Source of the DNA: Apoda limacodes
Taxonomy: Eukaryota; Arthropoda; Insecta; Lepidoptera; Limacodidae
Length of the DNA: 64,000 bases
NCBI GenBank assembly: GCA_946406115.1
Contig: OX291557.1
Location: forward strand, 14,788,501 to 14,852,500
Direction of reading: 5' to 3'
Part shown: positions 1-10,300 of the stretch, piece after piece
Numbering within the stretch: the stretch's first letter is position 1
Layout of the letters: every line of letters begins with the position of its first letter
Translations under genes and position numbers: made by a program
The notes under the pieces: model-generated
Seen by the model: the letters and a program-made list of their open reading frames with translations, nothing else
Database searches by the model: none
Told to the model about the DNA's origin: nothing

Positions 1-1189
1 CAGCTGCGCTGTATAAATAATACTTTGTGGGTTGCTAAGATGTTTATTGCGGTGTAAGAAACAATTCGTATGATTTCAAAACAATCTTACTCAGAATAAA
101 GTGGATAGTTATTCTTATTCTGCCATAGTCTGTTAAAATATCGGAATAAAACACTTTATACAGATAAATAGTTAATAATTATTAAACTGTGGTAATTTAA
201 ACACTATAAGAATTTTAAGTAGAAACGTGATCAACAACACAAATGTTATAAAAAGTTATTGCATTTAGACCACTCTTTAACAGATAATAGCTTAGCACGC
301 TTCTATTGGGTACTTCTATTCAGATAAACTCTGAATATAAGCTACTTAAGCAGCTTATATTAAAAATATAGAGACCACCATTAAAAACTTCTCCGGTAAT
401 TATTGTAAAGCACTTTTTTTTACTTACCAAAGCTATATTTTATTGATTAAGATACATTTTAATTCACAAAAAATGTTATTCATAATTTTTAATATACTGG
501 AATTAACGTAATTTTTAATATATTGAAATTTGGTTATAAGTTTTTTTGTATAGTCTTCTAAATTTTGTTTATTTTACAAGTAAACTTAGTTATTCATGCG
601 GCGCGTGAAAGATAGTGACAATATTCGTATACATTTAACGATAAAATTACTTGCACATTAAAAATAAGTGATAAATTGCCTAGAAAATCCAAATTTTACT
701 TAACATTTTTGGAGTCTATTTGTTTATTATAATAATTGCTACATCACGTACGTATTTAATTTGTATTCAATAATACAAATAAAATACCATTTGAATCCTA
801 TTTCTCAGCTAATCTATTAAAATTGTTTGAATAGTATATATACAGATCTTCACTAAATGCTGAACAACAGTCTATTTGCTATAATTAAAATGCATTTGTC
901 TGAGTAAACGAGATTTACTTGCTGCATAAAAGGTCATTTTGCTATTATCCAGAAATAATAAGCTAAGTGTACCGTTACAACGCTATTACTAAGATTTAAT
1001 ATTGCTGTTATACAGACTTAAGCAATGAAAAATGTGCCCAAATTGCTTGAATAACAGCTGAGTAGATGTTTACTCGGCTATTATTCGACTTATTAAAATG
1101 CTTAAAGTTTAAGCGACTGCCATTACTCAGTTATTATTCAGCACTCCTGTGTTACTTGTTACTGTGTTTTCTGTGGAGGTACTTCCCCA
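1..1189. other. AT-rich sequence, no gene seen
   Basis: Only short frames and A/T-rich low-complexity sequence. No splice-flanked conserved protein segment was recognised on either strand. Confidence 0.5.
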
Positions 1190-1295
1190 GTTCAGGCTGC
1201 TCATTCGAGGAAGTACTCGCTATGACCCACTTTAATTGTTCGGGCGGCTTGTTCGAGCGAGTACTTACTGTGCCCTACCTTTCTTGCTTGCTAGT
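1190..1295 (-). mobile_element. fragment matching the 5' end of the 31.5-33.9 kb LINE
   Basis: The words ctttaat, ggcttgttcgagcgagtact and gtgccctacct recur at 33860-33916, the 5' end of the minus-strand LINE. Here the motif is partly duplicated (attcgaggaagtactcgc just upstream). It is a short remnant with no coding content. Confidence 0.5.
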
Positions 1296-3426
1296 TTCTG
1301 CAATATTTCAAATGCCGTGGTGCATAACTAGAAATACCTGCTCTGAATTAAGAAGTTGGCAGAGCTATCATTCGCCAGTTCGATCCACTGTAATATATTC
1401 AGAAGCCTAATAGGTATAGCTTTTCTTTTTTTTTTCGTGAGTGTTTTTACAATCCTGCTTTTCCTATGTTTTAGTCTGGTGAGACTTTTGGTCTCATAGT
1501 CGGATTTTTCCCTTATGGAAAACTCAGCATCTGGTAACAAATATGACGACCTCTCTACTGCTGTAAGGGGGGTCTAGAGCCAGTTTGGTTCGTTTGCCAT
1601 AGAAATGGACCATTTCCTACCACTTTACTTACAGCGATCCTGATTTTCCATGGAACTAAATAATCGCATGTAGAACTTTTGAATGATAGTCTACAAATAT
1701 CGAATATCAAATTCAAAATTCAGGCCGTGATATTACGATAAAAGTCGGCTGACTGAAGTATGCGCCCCGGGAGGAAGGGTGGCAACTCTAATCAATTTTT
1801 TTTTTCAATGGCCTCTATTGCATAGATATGCAAGTTCAGTACTATATACATATACTCTATTGCTACCAAGAACTTCTTGTCGTGTAGTTGATGACGTATT
1901 TTTTGGTTAAAATTAGTGATACATATCTAGAGACCACAACATTCCTGTCAAGTTAGGAAAACCCCAGTGAGTTGTCTTTCAAAGTTGGTACTAACGCTAC
2001 AAAATGGTGTCATTCGTGTATCTTATGACGTAAGGTTTCAGGCTCTATCCTGGTCAGCTGACTTACTTCATATGTACAATTTGTCTCCAGCTGTTATCTT
2101 TTATTTATCTTTGGTGATCGCTGGATTCCCAATTCTGACCTAACTTAAATAAGATTCAGTCCTCTCAATATAGTTAGTACCATTTTGTCTTTGGCGCTCG
2201 CTGACACGTGACAGATTTGCCTTAACCATTTAAGAGTAGTAAAGTATTTATCGAGCAACTAAGTTTGTTATCATGACAGTGTACCCATTTAAGATAATAA
2301 TATGGATTTATTTAAATAAAACAATCAAATAAAAAATCAACTGCAATTTATTTTCAATTTAATTTTGTTATTTTATGGAATTTATTTATGCAATACAAAT
2401 TTTGTAAAATATAATTACAATATTTAACAGTTATTAAATTTTAAATGCAGAATCATTATTAACAATGTCATGGAGAATTCCAAATACATTCACAGCTATT
2501 GTATTCAATATACGATTTACAATTCAACTAAGAAAATAATATAATAGTTAACATTATCCTTGATAAATAGTTAACAGAGTGGGAAATTTTTGTTTCAAGA
2601 AATACATTTAACTACGGAGACCAAAAAAAAACTTATGGTTAATTACCCTAACACTATAAGGCTATTTTATTTTATTTTATAATACCACCTTATAGTCTTT
2701 CTCAAAACAGTTCATTCCCACCTGTATAGTCTTGCCTACAATTCACTAGATCTTTCGAATTCACTAAGGATTTACAAATCCGTATCGATGCAGTGTACCT
2801 ACTTAAACTAACCGAGGCAAGTTTTAGGCATTTTACTTCGAATTTGAAAGCCATTTTAAGTCTAAGACTTAATGCCCATGACACTGAACATTTGCGGTTT
2901 CATATAATAATAATCATATAGAACATTAACACAAGATTATAATAATAGGTATGTTATAATCCGTAATCAATTTTAAATAATTTCAAACCAATGACACAAT
3001 AGTTGAGTACCTAATTTAACATGCGTATTACAAATCACCTTTGGTGTTAACCGTATACATTTGCTAGGTCAGGATTATAGTGCAAATTAAGCACGTACGT
3101 AAGACTTTTTATATCGTCAGAGATATGTCTGAAAAACTTGAGACATATGTCGACGCTCATAGATATATTTGCTCTCAACGACCGCGAATTCACGATCGGA
3201 GAGCAATTTAAGAACTATTAGGACCCCCTTTATTTCTACATCAAGAAGCTATCCTTATTACGCAGTGGCTCCCAAGTTGGAAAACATAGCTAATGCAGTG
3301 ATGCCCATTATCCAATTAAACCTTTACATATTAAACAATTTTATTACTAAAATTTCCTACATCGTTCTATGGCGGACGTTATTCAAAACGTGGAAGCCAC
3401 CTTTAATATTGTTTCTACTGTTATAA
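1296..3426. other. AT-rich sequence downstream of PDK1, no gene seen
   Basis: Short frames on both strands resemble no protein that I recognise. The longest plus-strand frame (3169-3426) has no supporting motif. Confidence 0.45.
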
Positions 3427-4243
3427 CTGTACAGCAGTCGCATTCCGTTGGCAAATGAAAATAAATTATAATAAAGTTAACTATAAATTGTCTAGTTACC
3501 AACTGGAATGCGCTTTGTGAACACGCGGGTGGCGAATATATAAGTCCATTGTTACACGAGGCCCGTATACCTTAGAGTTATGACGGCCTATTTACTTTAA
3601 ACTACATCTAAGCGATTGCAATAATAATTTAAACAAATATTTACACATCACCAATATCCACAATAAAATAATACAACTTAAATTAGAATAATTTAAGATA
3701 GTCACGACAAACTAATAGGAATCAGTCATTTAGTATCGACAGTGTTCGATCGATAGCGGATCGTCTTAGACCCCGAGCTCTCTCCGCGTGAGGCACGCCT
3801 CGTTGCGCTTTGTAACATATGTAGCGCATGTTGCGTGTAGCGCCGCTTGTTGCGACGCATGTTACTCGTTGTGGCGCATTCTCTGACGCACCTTGCGTGT
3901 TTCAGCGTGTGCTACGACGCATTTACGGTGGTACGGCGCATGCTACGACGCATGTTGCGTGTTACAGCGCATTCTACGACACACGTTGCGTGTTGCGGCA
4001 CATGCTTTGATACATGTTGCGTGTTGCAGCGCATGCTTCGGCGCCCATTGCGGCTCTCTCGCACCGGCCGAGCGACACTTGGACGATGCACTGACCCGTT
4101 GCGACTGGAGTTCTCTCGTCGCGTAAGCTTCTAGCTGAATGTGCTCAAAAGGCTAAAATGTATCGTACAAACGTAGCGCATGGCGCGGGCGTGCGTTGCG
4201 CGTTGCGTGTTGCGCGTTGCGACCCATGGTTGCTCCGCGCCGC
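3427..4243 (-). other. probable PDK1 3' UTR and downstream flank
   Basis: This region follows the PDK1 TAG on the minus strand. It contains the 31-bp minisatellite and then AT-rich sequence. No canonical minus-strand AATAAA was found between 3427 and 4243; the nearest TTTATT on the plus strand lie at about 3225 and 3339. The transcript end is therefore not located. Confidence 0.4.
3820..4075. repeat. 31-bp minisatellite, about 8 units, in the likely PDK1 3' UTR
   Basis: The core 'gttgcg' or its variants falls at 3830, 3861, 3892, 3923, 3954, 3985, 4016 and 4047, an exact 31-bp spacing. A unit reads roughly cgacgcatgttgcgtgttgc followed by agcgcatgcta. Units differ by substitutions but show no length change. 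A less regular stretch of the same words (4175-4230, gcgttgcgtgttgcgcg) lies closer to the stop codon. Because 31 is not a multiple of 3, plus-strand frames stay open in all three registers. Confidence 0.85.
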
Positions 4244-4348
4244 CTAGGTCGTATCGCGTCCGTATGTGCCGATACGTACTTCGTCGATTACACGCGCCCA
4301 TTCAAGCGCATAGGACTCTGGATCCTCCAAGTAGTATGTGCGGTTTGG
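4244..4348 (-). CDS. Pdk1: PDK1 exon 5 (end of PH domain and stop)
   Basis: This short terminal exon is easily missed. The acceptor attgttacag|cca sits 188 bp downstream of exon 4 in phase 0 and continues ...VHT as [20 protein letters not shown], then [14 protein letters not shown] and TAG at 4246-4244. PNRTYYL.DP followed by a Trp-containing amphipathic helix is the conserved end of the PDK1 PH domain. Its presence makes the coding sequence complete in this window. Confidence 0.95.
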   Translation of the reverse strand, partial: PNRTYYLEDPESYALEWARVIDEVRIGTYGRDTT

Positions 4349-7300
4349 CTGTAACAATAAAAATAAACATTATAGAAACGATGGATTCTAAGTATATTTC
4401 CTCTACCGTAGGGTTATAAATGCTTGAATAATTTTTATACATAGTAAATTGTTGATTTAAACTCAAGAGAAAAAATCTTTTTACTTATACGAGAAACTTC
4501 TTATGAGAAAGGAGAGAAAAAGAACTGTGAACTTACTGTGTGTACTAAGAATATCCTGAAGTTCTTAGGTTCGACGCGCAACTCTGGTGACCAGGGTATC
4601 TCCCCCTTGAGCACCATATTTGCGGGATCGACGTAGAATAGCCTCGGTCCGGTGGTAAGAAGCAGCATACGTCGCCTTGCAAACAGCCCCTTCCTTTTGT
4701 CCACGAGCCCTTGTTTCAATATCAGTTCGCCGTCTACAAACTGGTGCCACTTACTCTCGCGCGCCTGGACTTCGAGACGGCGACGCCTTTCATCGGGACT
4801 GATGTTCAAAATTCCTGGAGACAAAACCATTTTTCTTGTTAATTTTGAACGATCAAGAACTAAACCTACGTTTTTTAGTCCGTGTGGTTTCTGTTATCGT
4901 TAACTTTGGCAGACTATTGCTACGCTCATAAGAAGTTAGTCTTGAACAGAATATTAAAAAAAAAAAATTAAAATGTAGTTTTCAAACTGATATAAAATCA
5001 AATATGGATATAGGTTTTTATTATTTGATTTAGTTTTGTAAATTTTGCAAATTCACTATTGGAATGCACCTTGATACAGTTCACATAAAAATAATTTAAA
5101 TAGTTTAGCTGTGTAGAAAGAAAATTATATTGTAAGTTTTTTAATCTTATTTTAATGATCTGAATAACTTACTTAGGTTAATGAAAAATGAAAACAAATA
5201 CGGTGTGTTTGCATACCCATAAGTCTAAAAGATTATAATTAAAAACTGTTGAAACTTATAAATAACAGAGCAATGATTATAATTAATCAATCATTTTAAT
5301 CAAAAAACGTCACTGTAACAGATACAGAACCAGTTTTCATTGAATTCACGAGTGTAAACAGGAAGCTATAATATACTACGTATGTCGTATATGTCATACA
5401 AAGCCATATAGGATCACACCAGGTTTAGTCAGTGAATATTAGGGAAGTCAGTTAATTAACGTAAGTCATTCATGGTGCAACTTGGAAACGTGACGTCACG
5501 TGCGAAGACAGCAATCGAGAACGGAAAAGGTGCGTCCCGTCGGTCCCGAACGAACGTAACGGATGCGATGGCAAATCATTACACACTGCACGTGTGAGGA
5601 CGGTTAACAATAACTTTTAAATTAAAAAAATGTTTCGAATAACTGGTATCGTTTCAATAATGCGATGAATCAACTAATTGATGGCAACTTTATAATGTTT
5701 ATTAAATAAAAAACGCTGGATTGTTTGACACGACTACAATTTGTTAACTCAAATATCAAAACAAGACTTTTTATCTCTAAACAATCTTAGTAGCGTATTA
5801 AAGGACAGAATTGCTATTGTTTTATGTGGCTTTTTATTGCGAAATTGACATTACACTTCTCACGGAACACAATGTAAAATTGCAAATTTGATAATAAAAT
5901 AAATTGTAGTGCGAGAGAAAGCTGTAAATTTTGTAGCGCGGAAAGATTTTAATAGAGCCGGACTTTAATCACGACTAATCACACGACAAGAATACATTCC
6001 GAAAGGTTACTTTTGCATTAATTAGCTATATGAAATATTTGATTTTAAAGAACTTCCAACCCAAAGTCTTCTATAACACGTCGTCTTCGTAACACTCTTG
6101 ACAATCTAATAACATTCCATTTCTTTAAAGAGAATACACTCGGCGGCGCCTCTTAGCTTACCTACTACATAAAAACGAAGTTTGATGACCCTATTTTTGA
6201 CATTTACTTATCAGTATGTAGATTTAAAACACGATCTAAAGCATAAACATGATCAAAAGCGAAAGTAAAATCTAAAGATCTAAATCTGAAGTTTTTCAAT
6301 ATCCTGAGAAATGCTTATGAAATAGAAATATTAGGTATATCCGACTATTTGTTTAAAAACAATTCTGTATACAATTTAAAAGAAAATTGACACACTGCAG
6401 ACTTAAGTATTTATTCCTAGATTATGTCTACAAAATTTCAAAGTGTTTTGTTGGTAAATGTAAATAATAGAAAAGGGTCAAACTTCGTTTGTATGAAGGT
6501 TACGAGGCACCGCGGAGTGTATTCTCTTTAAAGAAATGGAATGTTATTAGATTGTCAAGAGTGTTACGCAGACGACGTGTTATAGACGAATTTGGGTCAT
6601 GGACGTAGTCCTCTGTTGACTTTTACTAGTCGCTTCACTGCGCTCGCCTCTACTTTAATTATATCTGCATCGGTTACGCTATGCAATCTCTATGCACTGT
6701 GATAGACCGGCGCTAAACCAAATATAATTCACGCCCGCTGGCGACACCTAGCAACTGTAGCGAAAATTATTTATAAACAATAATCGTTTCGTTTTGCTTC
6801 CTAAAATAATTTTACATATATACAAAAGAATTCTAATGTAAGTATAAAAACGTCTGCGGTGACATAACTGTCTAATGAAGATTGTTTGAACATTATATTT
6901 GTAATTTTGTTTCATTGCCAAATTACTTTAAAAGTATATATCTGTGTGATTTCTAAAGGATGCCAATTGATGCCTCTCTCAGCTCTCATTACATTGCCAC
7001 GTGCATAATAAATATACTTTATCATTAAATTTAGCATTGATTGTAATTCTAAAAATATAAATAAGTGATCTTACCTTTGGATGCGGACAGGCCAAAATCT
7101 AATAGCCGAACGAGCTGGTCGTTCCCTAGTCCAGGTTCAAGGTGATCAGGCACTGTGTACTCTTCTTCGAATGACCCTCCAGGTAAATAAGGCGTGATTG
7201 GTGGTGGAGTTTCATTCCATATATTCTCCCAATCGATTCCCTCGAAAAATGGATGGCTACGAATACTTTCATATGTAACTCCTTTATCACTGGACCCAAT

Positions 7301-10300
7301 TCTTTTTGAGTGGTCCAAAACTAACAGTTTCTCCACCAAATCTTTAGCGTCAGCTGGAAAACCTTCAGGGAAATCATAATCCAATTTAAGTATTTTTTGG
7401 AAAGTGAAAAACTCGTTGGTCCCACGGAAAGGTGGCAGGCCGGATATCATCTGGTAAATTATGCAGCCGAAAGCCCACAAGTCGGAAGCACGTGTGTCTA
7501 CTTGATTGTGTAACACTTCCGGGCTTACATACTGGGCAGTGCCCACAAAGCTTGTCTTTCTTGCCCTAGCTTTTTCCGTAGAATCCTCATTATCCTTATT
7601 GTCGTTTATTTTATTTGGGGTAGGGCATCGTATCTCTTCAGGATTAAGGATTTTTACGGTACCAAAATCTCCAATCTTCAAATGCATATTTTCATCCAAC
7701 AAAATATTTTCAGGCTTTAAATCACGATGAATTACGCCTTGAGCATGCATCTGCTCCAAAGCTAAAAGAAGTTCTGCAGCGTAAAACTTTGCTACTTTCA
7801 ATTCGAAAGAACCAACTTTGTTAATATAGGATAGCAACTCTCCATTCTTCGCGTACGAAAGTACAAAGTATAACCTTTCTTCATCTTGGAACGTACAATA
7901 CAATTTCAGAATACCATGTTGCACGCTGTACAGCAAATTCAATGCCTCCTTTTCTCTCTGAATGTATTCTCGTTTTTTTGTTCTTATGATATGGCATTTT
8001 TCGCACACTTTGACTGCAAAAGAAAACATACATCTATTAAAGCGTACATTCAAGCAAATCAATATGCACAAAATGCTTAACTTACAACACTTTGAGATAC
8101 GAAACCAAAACACATACTCATACAACACACAAACATATACATATATCAACGAGGTATGAAAAAAAGTGTTATTGCATTGTAATATAAAACAAAATCAAGT
8201 CGAGACCACCTACGTTAACGGTAAGGTAAATGTACTCACTTGCGTACTCCTTTCCGGTGTGAATGTCCTTAGCGAGGTAGACGGTGCTGTAGCATCCGTC
8301 GCCGATCACTTTCCCGAATATGTAGTCCTTTGCGGTGCGTTTCGTGGGCTTGTTGTTGAGAGGTGCCGGTACGGACTGCATCCTGGTTGGAGACTCCGCT
8401 CCGGACTCTGCCGCGGCAATAGGAGCCCGCACCTCGCTCGTCGCCCTGCCGTTCGTCTGTTGACAAACATACGAGCTGAGTTAGTTAGTAGCGCGCTTCC
8501 GGGCGGAGAGTGTAATCAGGAGGTTGGGACGGCGGTGCGCGGCGGTCTGACGGCGTGCTCGGCCTGCGGGCGGCCACGTCATGCGCGGTGGGGCATGGGG
8601 CCCGCGCGCGCCGTCTACGTGCTACGTCTGCCAAACTGGCGCGACGGCCGCCAAACCGACGCACCACACCGACGAAATTAGGTGACCACTATAACGTGCG
8701 CTTTCTCAACACATTCTACATAACATAATCGCCTAATCTAACCCTTATCAAATCCCATTTATTGCTTCCGGTTGTTTTTAATCTACCAACAGATTATTGA
8801 TGGGCTGTCGTTATTCACCCATTCAAACAGACAATGTTTAAAGACAATTAATGTTAACACTTTCCTTTTTACTTTACACTGTTTAAAACAATTAAATGGT
8901 CGGTATTGTGACGTCATTCTTCAACGACAAATCACCATAATTAATAATGTACTAGAGGATGATACTACGTAGGATTATGCAGATGCATGAAGACAAATGG
9001 GTAGATAGATGCGCCAATTAGTGACCAGCCAGTGAAACACTCATTCAAACCAAGAGAATGTTGCGTACTTTGGACTCGGAAAGTAAACAAAATGAATTAG
9101 TGGAATGATGCTGTCATTACGTTCACTGGCCCCGTCTAAGAGTTCGATGATCTAATTTTTTTACTTCGTGATTTAAGTTCTTGCTCATTTCTTGAGATGT
9201 CCGCCAAAAAAAACTTTTCCATTGAACACAGTGTGAGAGCGAACCGACGATAAAGAGCGCTGATGGAGCGCCAGTACATATTTTGGCTTTCCCTCTCCTT
9301 CTCTCAACAGACACAACGGCTTGTCTCTGGTTAACAGTTAATTTGCCAAAAAGAAACTTGATAAAAAGCAAATGAAAGTACAAGATACCGTTGCAGAAAT
9401 ATTTGTGGTTGAACATTAACAAGCAAAGCGACGTTTCATTTAACAAGATCTTTAAAACAGTGTTGTCATTTTTTGTTGTTATCGAAGTAGAATAATTATG
9501 TTATGGAATGGAATCAATATAACAAATATATTGAAGATAATGATCTAGTATCATTACAAGATCGTTAATGCTCTAATATTTTCATGACATTATTACTATT
9601 ACACATGTAGGTATTTCTAAGCATGTAGATAGATACATGCATGAACCAATGAACTATAAAACCTATCTGGTACAAACATATGAAGGTTGTTTTGATAATA
9701 AACAGCTGTTCTACAAAAAACCAGCTGCAGTTAACCGGACTTGCATGCAAAAAATTACATCATGCCTTGTATGACATCATTCCAATACCGCCGAGGTGCC
9801 GCCATCTAACAGTGAATGAATGCTAGTAAAATTAAGTCAATGCCGCTTTCATATCGTAAGTCACCTGCGGCCCCCTGAGGCACTCACATTGTTTACAAAA
9901 GAATGGCATTGAACTTATGCACGCCATTTACTTCCAAGCAAAATAACAAAGGCATGAATGACCTTAACGTCATCAGATCTTCCTGGAACAGACGGCCTAT
10001 TAATAAATCACAATTCTTAGAAGTCTATCTTGAAGTTCGTGATCTATCAAGGTGGTCGAGTGAAGTGGCACACAAGTAAAACGTTAATAATGCAGGTACT
10101 TTGGTCGGTTGTGTGGTTGCAAGGGGCTCGCATTCCGCGACGCAACGGTACTCGGCTGGAGCGCATTCCCACGGCGCGGCAGCCGCGACGCATTCCGCAA
10201 GTCCGCGTGCACTGACTCGCTACATCCCCACCACTCACCACGCAACAGACGCATTCATCATCAATCAATTTCTATTTCACAAGTACTGCCAACACTCAAA

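Noticed and set aside
2702..2884. Minus-strand frame considered as the terminal PDK1 exon
   Set aside because: It has no PH-domain motif; the true terminal exon with PNRTYYL is at 4244-4348.
3828..4134. Three overlapping plus-strand frames (MLRRMLLVVAHS... and similar)
   Set aside because: They are produced by the 31-bp minisatellite read in three registers; the peptides are permutations of one another and not a gene.
7194..8159. Several plus-strand frames across the PDK1 kinase exon
   Set aside because: They are antisense shadows of the conserved kinase frame.
8166..8681. 171-residue plus-strand frame
   Set aside because: It is antisense to PDK1 exon 2 and the CpG-rich block; stop-poor composition explains it.
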